Both the position numbers and the translations under genes were made by a program. This document shows positions 6,317 to 12,603 of a stretch of DNA of 13,286 nt, piece by piece. The notes beneath the pieces are model-generated. The model was given only the letters and a program-made list of their open reading frames with translations, did no database searches and was not told the origin of the DNA. The DNA lies in NCBI GenBank assembly GCA_964581095.1, contig CAZONK010000084.1, positions 1 through 13,286 of the forward strand. The letters are read 5' to 3'. Position 1 is the first letter of the stretch; each line of letters starts with the position of its first letter. The stretch comes from SZUA-230 sp964581095 (GTDB lineage: Bacteria > Bacteroidota > Bacteroidia > Cytophagales > Cyclobacteriaceae).

Positions 6317-8620
6317 TTATAAAGGTATCTCAACTGTGATGGTTGTACCTGCCCCTTGTTTACTGTCAATACTTGATGTTCCGTTTACGAGGCTGGTCCT
6401 GCTTTTAATACTGTTTAAACCAAATTTACTTCTTACTAACTGAGTATCAAACCCATTCCCATCATCTTCAATAGTCAATATAACCATATCCGGATATTTC
6501 ATCAATTGAATTGTTGCTTTTGTTGCATTGGCATGTTTCAAAATGTTGTTTAATGCCTCCTGAACAATCCGAAACAAAGTTTTTTCAAGTTTAGTACTTA
6601 ATCTTTCTTCCTTCAGATTCGTCATGAAATTTAATTCAATGTTAGAAACTTCGCTGAGATTATGAACTAGTTTATCTACAGCAGGTACAAAATTAATGTC
6701 GAGCTCGTGTGCCAGGTTACGTATATCACCTATAGAATTATTTACGTTCTCAATCCCGGCATTCATTTTAGTTAATATATTTGATTTTCCCGTCTCCTTT
6801 TTGAGGGTATCCAGCACAAAGTTGAGATTCAGGACGGCAGCGGATAATGTTTGTTGAACACCATCATGGAGTTCTTTCGATATTTTTTCACGTTCCTTTG
6901 ATTCGGAACCTTCAAGTTTTTCTTCCAGGTCATGGTTTGCAGTCATGATATTTAACTGGCCTGCGATTGATTCTAAAAACTGCCTGGCATCATCTGATAT
7001 ATTTATTTCAATTCCATCTTCAGTTTCTTTGACAATATAACCCACTTCAATTGATCCGACTATGTTTTCATTCATTTCGATTGGAACCTCCAATTTAATA
7101 ACCGGTTCTTTATAATTTTCTGATTTGAATTCCTTTGATAGATAAGTAATACGTGTAACGGCATATTTTTTATACTTCAATATGTTATTTATCAATGAAG
7201 TTGTGTCCCGGATAACATCATGATCCGATTTTGCAGGGTCGTTTATTAATTGTGACAATTCGAAAAGGCAGTTTAGGGCATTGTTTCTACCTGTAAGGGC
7301 GTCGATTAATAACTCGCGTTCCCTTTCAGTTTCTTTTCGATGCGTAATATCCCTGAATGTCCCCAGGTACTTCAATGGTTTTCCTTCAGCATCCCCTTCT
7401 GTAACATGACCATGAATTTCATACCATCGTAGCTCCTTTTCACTATTGTATGCCCGAAATTCCACTTCGTGGAACTCTGAGTTATCAGAAAAATGCACGT
7501 CAAAAGATTTCTTCCACTTGGCACGGTCTTCGGGATAAATAATCTCAAGTAGATCTTGAAAACTTGTATTTGATCCGGATCTACTATAACCCAGCACATT
7601 GTAGGAATGTTCGTCAATGCCAATGATGTCATTTTGGATTTCCCATTCCCAAATGCCCTCCCTTACAGCATTCAAAGCAAGGCTGAGTTTCTTGTTACTG
7701 TTTTCTAAATGTTGTTTTGTTTTTTGAACCTGCAGGGTACGGCGGCTTACTTTTACACTCAACATTCGATTGAACACAAAGAATAATGATGTTCCCATTC
7801 CCAGGGTCACAATGACCAACCATATCCAGCCAGGAATATATTTTTTGGGTTCTGTTAGTAAATTGTTTCGTATTGAAGTGTAATAGACAGAGGTTTTATC
7901 TTTTCTATAGGAAAGAATGGCATTATCTATTGCCTTGATAATCGGATCATATTTTTCGTCTTTTGGGAATGCATAGTACAGGTTTGTAGGTGCAAAAATG
8001 ATCGGAGCAGCATGCACTTCTTCAAACAAATCCCATTTACTTATAATAAATTTGCTAAAGCCGTATGTGCGGTTAAAAACCCCGGCATCAAGCATGTCAT
8101 CTTTAAGATAATTAGTAATTTCATCATAGCTATTGAAGGGGATGAGATCCACGTTGATGTTATATTCTTCAACCTGTTTAATGAATCCACTTTCTTTATT
8201 CGTGACAAAATAATCATTGTCAAGATATCCGATTTTTAATCCCTCAAGGTCGGGAAATGTTTCAATATTTTCATCTTTAGTAAAAATCTGGCCCCAGGTA
8301 GTGAAAAGTGAAATTGTATTGAATCTACTGTATTCCTCTCTTTCGGGGGTAATTGCAATATTTGGTAAAATATCGATGGAGGCACTTCTGAGTTGATTAA
8401 GTCCTTGATCAAACCGGACTGATTCGTATCTGAGATTCCAGCTTTGATCTTTTGCAACCTCACTTAGAACATCTGTAAACAAACCTGCCGGAGCACCCTC
8501 TTTCATAAAAATCAGAGGTGGACTGCTCGGAACAGATACTTTTAACGATTGTCCCGAAACAATATTCGCAATGGTAATAAAAAGTAATAGTATAAAGTAA
8601 TGTATAAATTTGAATAGCAT
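6317..8620 (-). CDS. Membrane sensor histidine kinase: periplasmic SBP_bac_3 + PAS + HisKA_3/HATPase
   Basis: A 767-aa sensor. Signal peptide about 1-23 (ending IVSGQ). A type 3 solute-binding domain occupies roughly 25-255 (LKVSVPSSPPLIFMKEGAPA, DILPNIAITPEREEYSRF, FPDLEGLKIGYLDNDYF), followed by one membrane helix about 262-284 (IPGWIWLVIVTLGMGTSLFF), a short coiled coil, and a PAS domain of the fold with a PAC tail at about 312-430 (EGIWEWEI, LGYS, YLGTFRDITHRK). A GAF-like linker spans about 440-560. The kinase part has HisKA_3 with phospho-acceptor H585 (EREKISKELHDGVQQTL) and a HATPase with N box QEALNNILKHANA (687-699), DDGNGF (719-724), FGLNSIKSR (733-741) and GAGTTI (756-761). The periplasmic domain resembles amino-acid-binding proteins and BvgS/EvgS sensor modules, so a small polar ligand is likely but not identified. 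No transporter genes adjoin it. Confidence 0.95.
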   Translation of the reverse strand: MLFKFIHYFILLLFITIANIVSGQSLKVSVPSSPPLIFMKEGAPAGLFTDVLSEVAKDQSWNLRYESVRFDQGLNQLRSASIDILPNIAITPEREEYSRFNTISLFTTWGQIFTKDENIETFPDLEGLKIGYLDNDYFVTNKESGFIKQVEEYNINVDLIPFNSYDEITNYLKDDMLDAGVFNRTYGFSKFIISKWDLFEEVHAAPIIFAPTNLYYAFPKDEKYDPIIKAIDNAILSYRKDKTSVYYTSIRNNLLTEPKKYIPGWIWLVIVTLGMGTSLFFVFNRMLSVKVSRRTLQVQKTKQHLENSNKKLSLALNAVREGIWEWEIQNDIIGIDEHSYNVLGYSRSGSNTSFQDLLEIIYPEDRAKWKKSFDVHFSDNSEFHEVEFRAYNSEKELRWYEIHGHVTEGDAEGKPLKYLGTFRDITHRKETERERELLIDALTGRNNALNCLFELSQLINDPAKSDHDVIRDTTSLINNILKYKKYAVTRITYLSKEFKSENYKEPVIKLEVPIEMNENIVGSIEVGYIVKETEDGIEINISDDARQFLESIAGQLNIMTANHDLEEKLEGSESKEREKISKELHDGVQQTLSAAVLNLNFVLDTLKKETGKSNILTKMNAGIENVNNSIGDIRNLAHELDINFVPAVDKLVHNLSEVSNIELNFMTNLKEERLSTKLEKTLFRIVQEALNNILKHANATKATIQLMKYPDMVILTIEDDGNGFDTQLVRSKFGLNSIKSRTSLVNGTSSIDSKQGAGTTITVEIPL

Positions 8621-8753
8621 AGCACTGAAAAATTAATCATCCAAAATAGTTAATATTGAGCTATTTACATATAAGAATGTCAGAAGCGACTATTAAAAAT
8701 TTGAATATTAGGATTATCCATTTTACATTACACTAATAAATTGCGTCAAGACC

Positions 8754-9320
8754 ATGGATATTTTGACAAAAGACAAGAAAAAGAACAAACTGGCTACAAG
8801 CGGAAGGGGAAAGGATACACTTTTTCGAATTACCATCCGCAACCAGATCGATCAGATATCCATTGCTGATAATAAAGCCAACATGATCATTAGTATCAAT
8901 ACGATCATTATTTCACTGGTAGTGGCTATAACGGGAGCTAGTTTCTCCAATCCTTATTTAAATTCATCTCAGGTTACGGTACCATTAATGATCCTTCTTT
9001 TCGCAAGCACTGTTTCCGCAATATTTTCAATTTTGGCAGCCAGGCCCCGATTCAGGAAAGGTCCACCAAATTATAAAACGAACAGTATGCTTTACTTTGG
9101 GAATTTCAGGCATATTCCACTTAAAGATTACATCCAGGAAATGGAGGAAATCATTACATCAAAGCAAAGTGTTTATAGAAACCTGATTATAGATTTATAC
9201 AATTTTGGTCAGATCCTGGATAAGAAGTATCGAATGTTAAGCGTTTCTTACACGGCATTTCTGGTAGGGATTATACTTTGTGTAGGGTCTTATCTTATTT
9301 TATTTGCTATGAATTATTGA
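8754..9320 (+). CDS. Pycsar effector-like membrane protein (PycTM / DUF5706), orphan
   Basis: A 188-aa protein with a short charged N-terminus, then TLFRITIRNQIDQISIADNK and ANMIISINTIIISL (22-55), the start of the PycTM domain. Membrane helices are at about 44-64, 74-95 and 166-186. Conserved family blocks are ARPRFRKG (96-103), LYFGNFRHIPLKDYIQEM (113-130) and DLYNFGQILDKKYRMLSVSY (147-166). In Pycsar antiphage systems, PycTM proteins sense cCMP or cUMP made by a partner cyclase and damage the inner membrane. In Bacteroidota, many homologues carry an N-terminal HD domain; here it is absent and nothing resembling it lies upstream. No nucleotide cyclase is present in the window, so a defence role is not shown. 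It is divergent from the kinase operon across 133 bp. Family assignment is from remembered sequence patterns. Confidence 0.78.
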   Translation: MDILTKDKKKNKLATSGRGKDTLFRITIRNQIDQISIADNKANMIISINTIIISLVVAITGASFSNPYLNSSQVTVPLMILLFASTVSAIFSILAARPRFRKGPPNYKTNSMLYFGNFRHIPLKDYIQEMEEIITSKQSVYRNLIIDLYNFGQILDKKYRMLSVSYTAFLVGIILCVGSYLILFAMNY

Positions 9321-9624
9321 ATGTATGACTTGCCCTGGAATCATGGCACGACTTGCCTTCATGCCATGACTATAATTTTTCTTGAATAACTGCCTCCTGC
9401 CTTTATGCACTGCCATCGCTACCTACCCCTTGATCCCCTAAAGGGGAAGCCATCCACACTTTATTGTAGCTTTCCACAACTTGCAGTCATTGCATGACTA
9501 ATTATAAATTAGGAGTTTATATCAATAATAATGTGAGTGAATTTGTGCTGATCCTGATGCGACACTTGCAGGAATAGTGAAGGATACACAATTAGCAGTC
9601 GAATGGTAACTTGTAGATTCTTCC
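9321..9624. other. Convergent 304-bp intergenic region with palindromes
   Basis: Between the PycTM stop and the GH130 stop no coding sequence is evident. It holds the inverted repeat at 9341-9369, a palindrome CCCCTAAAGGGG at 9435-9446 (a motif common between genes in Bacteroidota, from memory), and near the right end the start of a REP-like repeat. It resembles a region where small repeats have accumulated. Confidence 0.5.
9341..9369 (+). terminator. Possible terminator after PycTM gene
   Basis: TCATGGCA (9341-9348) and TGCCATGA (9362-9369) form an 8-bp perfect stem with a 13-nt loop, 20 nt after the PycTM stop codon, followed by CTATAATTTTTCTT. The loop is long and the T run interrupted, so this is a moderate call. 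GACTTGCC occurs twice nearby (9327-9334 and 9350-9357). Confidence 0.4.
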
Positions 9625-9643
9625 CTACCGGTCAGAATGACGG
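9615..9643 (-). repeat. REP-like GTCATTCTGA...AAGAATCT repeat overlapping GH130 3' end
   Basis: The minus strand reads CCGTCATTCTGACCGG then TAGGGAAGAATCT. This resembles the widespread intergenic element of the form GTCATTCTGAgcgaagcgAAGAATCT known from many Bacteroidota (from memory). It supplies the last six codons of the GH130 gene (NRHSDR) and its stop codon. Confidence 0.55.
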
Positions 9644-10737
9644 TTGTCCACTACCGCCACTGCTATTTTAGAATCAGCAGTTCCGTAATACAGAAACCAA
9701 TTGTCGTTAAACAGTACTAATCCCTCCACAAAACATACATTGCCTATCTGACCGGTAATTTCATAGTCCTTATCAGGGGTTATGAAATAATTATCACTGC
9801 GGTTGATTAATTTTTCAGGATCCAAAAGATCAAACAATGCCTGCCCTGCTGAATATACCCCCGCAGCCAACTGAGGATCACCGCCCTCATCCAGGTTCAT
9901 ACCGTTATAAATCAACAGAATTCCATTTTCTGTGATAATTGCCGGTGGACCCGGTTCTACTAGCCTGCTATCAAACATTTTTTCCCTTTTAGGCAGGATT
10001 ATTTTTATTGACCCGTCCACATTTTCTAAAGGATCCCAATGATACAAATCTGTAGAAGTAGCTAGGAAAATGTCTGTATCTCCCCAATACATCCAGTATT
10101 TCCCATTTATTTTGGTGGCTGTAGGTATATTATCAATCATTTTTGAGACAATAGAACCAGATTTGGACCAACTGTTAATATATTTTTCAGATTGAAAAGC
10201 AGGTCCATATTTCTCCCAGTAAATAAGATCAGGAGTGGTTGCAATATTTAAGCGGGCAATCTCACCATCATAAGAAGTATAGGTAACTACATAACCCCCT
10301 TCCGGCATTTGCGTTATACGTGGATCTTCATTGCCACCTTCCCACTCATATTTTTTCAGTGAATCATTATCGGGGTAAAAAACAGGTTTAGCCCCCCTGT
10401 TAAAATTGATACCATCAACACTCCATGCGAGGCCAAGGCGTGATGTACCTTTGTAGATTCCGATGGTATCTTCAGCCCGGTAAAGCATGAAAACCGTATC
10501 ATGGCGAACAATTGCTGCCGGGTTGAAAACATCCTTCGCTTCCCAGGCGACATTCGATTGTCGTACAGGACAGAAAAAAAGAGTGGAGTCAAGGGGTCCA
10601 AGTATCGGGTTATCTGCATCCTGTTTCACAAACGGGCCAAGTTGCCATTTGACCTTAGTAACTTTAGTGGTTTCGAGGTCGCAGGAGGTCAGGATTGAAA
10701 AAACTGCCAGCAGGAGTATTAATTTTTTATTGCTCAT
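9625..10737 (-). CDS. GH130-family beta-mannoside phosphorylase or mannosidase, lipoprotein
   Basis: A five-bladed beta-propeller glycosidase/phosphorylase acting on beta-mannosides, 370 aa. The N-terminus is a lipoprotein signal (LILLLAVFSILTSC, lipobox LTSC with C19), so it is anchored in an envelope membrane. GH130 landmarks: NPAAIVRHDTVFMLYRAED (72-90), GTSRLGLAWSVDGINF (97-112), EWEGGNEDPRIT (131-142) containing the EDPR core, LNIATTPDLIYWEKYGPAF (163-181), EPGPPAIITENGILLIYNG (261-279), and FVEGLVLFNDNWFLYYGTAD (336-355). Phosphorylase and hydrolase subfamilies differ in phosphate-binding residues that I cannot place reliably. A lipoprotein facing the periplasm, where free phosphate and sugar phosphates are poorly used, would fit a hydrolase better; this is inference. 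No SusC/SusD pair or other glycosidase adjoins it. The C-terminus ends inside a REP-like repeat, so the native end may have been replaced. Confidence 0.88.
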   Translation of the reverse strand: MSNKKLILLLAVFSILTSCDLETTKVTKVKWQLGPFVKQDADNPILGPLDSTLFFCPVRQSNVAWEAKDVFNPAAIVRHDTVFMLYRAEDTIGIYKGTSRLGLAWSVDGINFNRGAKPVFYPDNDSLKKYEWEGGNEDPRITQMPEGGYVVTYTSYDGEIARLNIATTPDLIYWEKYGPAFQSEKYINSWSKSGSIVSKMIDNIPTATKINGKYWMYWGDTDIFLATSTDLYHWDPLENVDGSIKIILPKREKMFDSRLVEPGPPAIITENGILLIYNGMNLDEGGDPQLAAGVYSAGQALFDLLDPEKLINRSDNYFITPDKDYEITGQIGNVCFVEGLVLFNDNWFLYYGTADSKIAVAVVDNRHSDR

Positions 10738-10763
10738 CTTAAGTTTTCTTAAAGGAATCCAAT

Positions 10764-11120
10764 CTAATATCCCCTTTTATTTTTTGGTTCTGTTAACCCT
10801 GTAAAAATGCTGTTTAAAATTGATACGATAAAGCTGAAAAGGACTGCCCACCAAAACCCATCGATATGGGTCCCGGGAATAAAGGAATCAGCCAGAAGAA
10901 TGATGACTGCATTGATCACAATCAGGAATAAGCCGAAAGTAATTACCGTGAATGGGATGGTGAGGATGATTAATAAGGGTTTAAGCGTAACATTAAACAA
11001 TGCCAATACACCTGCCAGGATAAAAGCGGCAAAAAATCCATCCACATGAACTCCTGACAACAGGTAGGAAGTAATAAGTATGGCTACCGAATAGAGGATC
11101 AGTTTAATAATGAAATTCAT
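10764..11120 (-). CDS. Small four-helix membrane protein, phage-holin-4-2 (PF04020-like) family
   Basis: A 118-aa integral membrane protein with hydrophobic segments at about 4-22, 28-48, 54-76 and 88-110. It belongs to the widespread bacterial family named after mycobacterial phage holin superfamily IV; cellular members have no proven lytic role and no known reaction. Two similar halves are visible: SGVHVDGFFAAFILAGVLALFN (22-43) and PGTHIDGFWWAVLFSFIVSILN (82-103), both with G-x-H-[VI]-D-G-F, suggesting internal duplication. The gene ends 26 nt before the GH130 start on the same strand, so they may be co-transcribed, though no shared function is evident. The ATG at 11120 is the natural start. 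Confidence 0.85.
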   Translation of the reverse strand: MNFIIKLILYSVAILITSYLLSGVHVDGFFAAFILAGVLALFNVTLKPLLIILTIPFTVITFGLFLIVINAVIILLADSFIPGTHIDGFWWAVLFSFIVSILNSIFTGLTEPKNKRGY

Positions 11121-11210
11121 AAAGCAGTCTGTAGTTATTGAGGCTTAAAGATAAACGATCATTTGTTGAAAAAAAATTTGCGATAATTGAATGATATGTG
11201 AACATGGATA

Positions 11211-11241
11211 TTGGAAAAATCTTAATGAAGCGGTAATATTG
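11211..11241 (+). promoter_or_regulatory. tRNA-Asn promoter
   Basis: TTG at 11211-11213 and TAATATTG at 11234-11241 (seven of eight bases of TAnnTTTG) are 20 bp apart. The following GCACTCC repeats the sequence just after the lysS -7 element. The tRNA starts 48 nt downstream. Confidence 0.55.
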
Positions 11242-11288
11242 CACTCCCGTTTCAAAAGAATGATTTTGGAGCGAATAAACATTAAAAT

Positions 11289-11362
11289 TCCTCAGTAGCT
11301 CAGTTGGTTAGAGCACCTGACTGTTAATCAGGGAGTCGTAGGTTCAAGTCCTACCTGAGGAG
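11289..11362 (+). tRNA. tRNA-Asn (anticodon GTT)
   Basis: A complete 74-nt cloverleaf: acceptor TCCTCAG pairs with CTGAGGA (11355-11361), discriminator G at 11362; D-arm AGCTCAGTTGGTTAGAGC; anticodon stem-loop CTGACTGTTAATCAG with GTT; T-arm GTAGG-TTCAAGT-CCTAC. CCA is not encoded. It is followed within 6 nt by a perfect 18-bp hairpin. Confidence 0.97.
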
Positions 11363-11367
11363 CTTGG

Positions 11368-11407
11368 TAATGAGGTACTTACAATTTATATTGTAAGTAC
11401 CTCATTA
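11368..11407 (+). terminator. Perfect 18-bp hairpin downstream of tRNA-Asn
   Basis: The arm TAATGAGGTACTTACAAT (11368-11385) is perfectly complementary to 11390-11407 with a TTAT loop. It probably ends the tRNA transcript or protects its 3' end, but there is no proper T run after it, so intrinsic termination is uncertain. Such a perfect stem could also be a recombination or regulator site at a tRNA-linked integration hot spot. Confidence 0.5.
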
Positions 11408-11408
11408 T

Positions 11409-11428
11409 ATTTGCACGTAATTTGCACG
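11409..11428 (+). repeat. Tandem ATTTGCACG repeat, 11-bp period
   Basis: ATTTGCACG occurs at 11409-11417 and again at 11420-11428, an 11-bp period (one helical turn), directly after the tRNA-Asn hairpin. The layout resembles arm-type binding sites of tyrosine recombinases and mirrors the repeat at 11574-11593. Confidence 0.55.
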
Positions 11429-11492
11429 CAATAATTAGATTAAAGAGCCTCGCTATTCAAAGGTTATGATTTAATACAATATTAATGGTGAA

Positions 11493-11538
11493 GGCTCATA
11501 ACCCGAAGGTCGCAAGTTCAAGTCTTGCCCCCGCTACA
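11493..11538 (+). pseudogene. 3' half of a CAT-anticodon tRNA (tRNA-Met type)
   Basis: The anticodon loop CTCATAA, the 3' anticodon strand CCCGA, a variable loop, a perfect T-arm (GCAAG 11512-11516 / CTTGC 11524-11528 around TTCAAGT) and the 3' acceptor strand CCCCGCT (11529-11535) with discriminator A are all present. The 5' acceptor strand, D-arm and most of the 5' anticodon stem are missing: the sequence before 11493 does not resemble them. A 3' tRNA fragment of this sort is what site-specific integration into a tRNA gene leaves at the far end of an element. Confidence 0.8.
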
Positions 11539-11540
11539 CA

Positions 11541-11572
11541 GAAAGGCCGTTTTTTAGCGGTCTTTCTTTTTT
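11541..11572 (+). terminator. Rho-independent terminator after the tRNA fragment
   Basis: GAAAGGCCG (11541-11549) pairs with CGGTCTTTC (11558-11566), nine pairs including one G-U, and is followed by six Ts. It presumably belonged to the original tRNA-Met-type gene and moved or stayed with its 3' end. Confidence 0.85.
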
Positions 11573-11573
11573 G

Positions 11574-11593
11574 GGTACAACATAGGTACAACA
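11574..11593 (+). repeat. Tandem GGTACAACA repeat, 11-bp period
   Basis: GGTACAACA at 11574-11582 and 11585-11593, again an 11-bp period, immediately after a terminator that follows a tRNA sequence. Read on the opposite strand it aligns with the ATTTGCACG pair (TTG-y-AC-s-TA pattern). Likely recombinase arm sites; unproven. Confidence 0.55.
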
Positions 11594-11650
11594 ATTGAGT
11601 ATTAATTCTAGTAAATAAAATATCTCTCTAAAGAAGTAGGCAGCAGGCCG

Positions 11651-11875
11651 ATGAGAATACTAAAAAATGTTAAACCTCATACTTTAAGGCACACATTTGC
11701 CACTCATCTATTAGAGAACGGTACAGATCTGCGATACATTCAGAAGATACTGGGCCATAATTCCAGCAAAACCACCGAAATCTACACCCATGTGGCAACT
11801 ACCAGTTACTCCAACATAAGAAATCCTTTGGACGAGGGACTTGCAGATGTAAGTGATATAAAGGTAACTTGGTAA
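11651..11875 (+). pseudogene. C-terminal fragment of a tyrosine recombinase/integrase
   Basis: The 74 residues hold only the end of a phage-type integrase catalytic domain: HTLRHTFATHLLENGTDLRY (10-29), with H10 and R13 of the HxxR box, LGH (H36) and the EIYTHV nucleophile Y45, then a NPLDEG tail common in Bacteroidota integrases. The first catalytic arginine, the core-binding domain and the arm-binding domain are missing. The frame stays open upstream only to a stop at 11612-11614, and the extra residues do not restore the fold. It is therefore a remnant, about 60 nt after the tandem repeat, and supports the reading of this stretch as an integration scar. A short autonomous protein is unlikely. 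Confidence 0.85.
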
Positions 11876-12053
11876 GCAATAGGCAAAAAGGTGGTAGGCT
11901 CAGAGGATCTTATGATAAGAATAAGGCTGTGGTCGCTGTTGGTTCTGAAATTACGAATTCTCTTAAAATATGTCGTTCGACTTTATATCTGTATTCAAGA
12001 AATGAAGGAGTGAAGTAGTCGGTATAATCAAGTGGTAATTGAAAAAGAATTGA

Positions 12054-12521
12054 TTATGATTCACTTAATTCATAGAAACTCTCCAAATGTTCACTGATTC
12101 CTGAAATATAATTTTTTATAAATCTACGTTTATAAACAAGAATATAGGAAGGATGATGAACAGGGATCAATTCGACATTTTCCAATCTGTAGGATTCATA
12201 CTTGAAATTATTATCTAGTCGGTATTCTTTAAACATATATCTAGAAAGCACGAAATCCGAAACCTGTTTCCCAAGCAGAAAAATAATTGAAGGTTTTAAA
12301 ACTTCAATTTCAACTTCAAAGTTTTGAAAGCATTTTTGCATTTCCTTTTTAAGGGGGTATCTAATCTTACCAGTCTTTGAGTTTAAGGGTAAGCACTTAA
12401 CCAAATTTGTCTTATAGAAAGAGAGTCTATCTCTAAATTCACTCTCTATTGAATAAATCAGTCCTCCAGAACGAGTATCAGGTGAAAGCGGCAATTTCAT
12501 TGAACTTTCATGAAACTTCAC
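12054..12521 (-). CDS. Uracil-DNA glycosylase superfamily protein; true N-terminus extends upstream
   Basis: The visible part (155 aa from a GTG at 12521-12519) matches the C-terminal two thirds of the family 4-like UDG fold: FYKTNLVKCLPL (35-46), IRYPLKKEMQKC (53-64), LKPSIIFLLGKQ (75-86) and the PVHHPSYILVYKR loop (120-132). The same frame stays open upstream to 12668 and encodes CKSCGLYLNQDPAFDS (C codons at 12608-12606 and 12599-12597) and VFWTGLSAV, which look like the family's Cys-pair N-terminus and the strand carrying the first active-site motif. The GTG is therefore probably not the real start. No ATG, GTG or TTG exists in that extension; ATA at 12635-12633 or CTG at 12662-12660 are the candidates, unless a frameshift joins it to the radical SAM gene. 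The usual GEAPG motif is replaced by TGLSA, so uracil excision is doubtful. It overlaps the upstream radical SAM gene and is likely co-translated with it. Confidence 0.7.
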   Translation of the reverse strand: MKFHESSMKLPLSPDTRSGGLIYSIESEFRDRLSFYKTNLVKCLPLNSKTGKIRYPLKKEMQKCFQNFEVEIEVLKPSIIFLLGKQVSDFVLSRYMFKEYRLDNNFKYESYRLENVELIPVHHPSYILVYKRRFIKNYISGISEHLESFYELSES

Positions 12522-12603
12522 AGCAGAGAGTCCAGTCCAAAAAACTCCACCTACTTTGAAACTGTCAAACGCTGGGTCTTGGTTCAGGTAAAGTCCACAA
12601 GAT

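Noticed and set aside
8701..8753. TAGGATTATCCA upstream of the PycTM gene as another copy of the operator
   Set aside because: It lacks the GGTA/TACC half-sites and N10 spacing and is not phased with a TAnnTTTG element.
8621..8753. Pycsar cyclase or an HD-domain start next to the PycTM gene
   Set aside because: The 133-bp gap is too short and no cyclase motif is found in any gene of the window.
9435..9446. CCCCTAAAGGGG as a stand-alone terminator
   Set aside because: A very short stem without a T run; more likely a dispersed palindrome.
10764..11120. Phage holin and hence a prophage
   Set aside because: Family members are common chromosomal membrane proteins and no other phage gene is nearby.
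11409..11593. CRISPR array
   Set aside because: The repeats are two copies of 9 bp with 2-bp spacing, not CRISPR-like in repeat or spacer length.
11876..12053. Open plus frame ending at the TAG 12016-12018 (reads ...AVVAVGSEITNSLKICRSTL...)
   Set aside because: It looks protein-like but has no clear start, is short, and shows no motif I recognise; possibly a decayed remnant of the mobile element. Not enough for a gene call.
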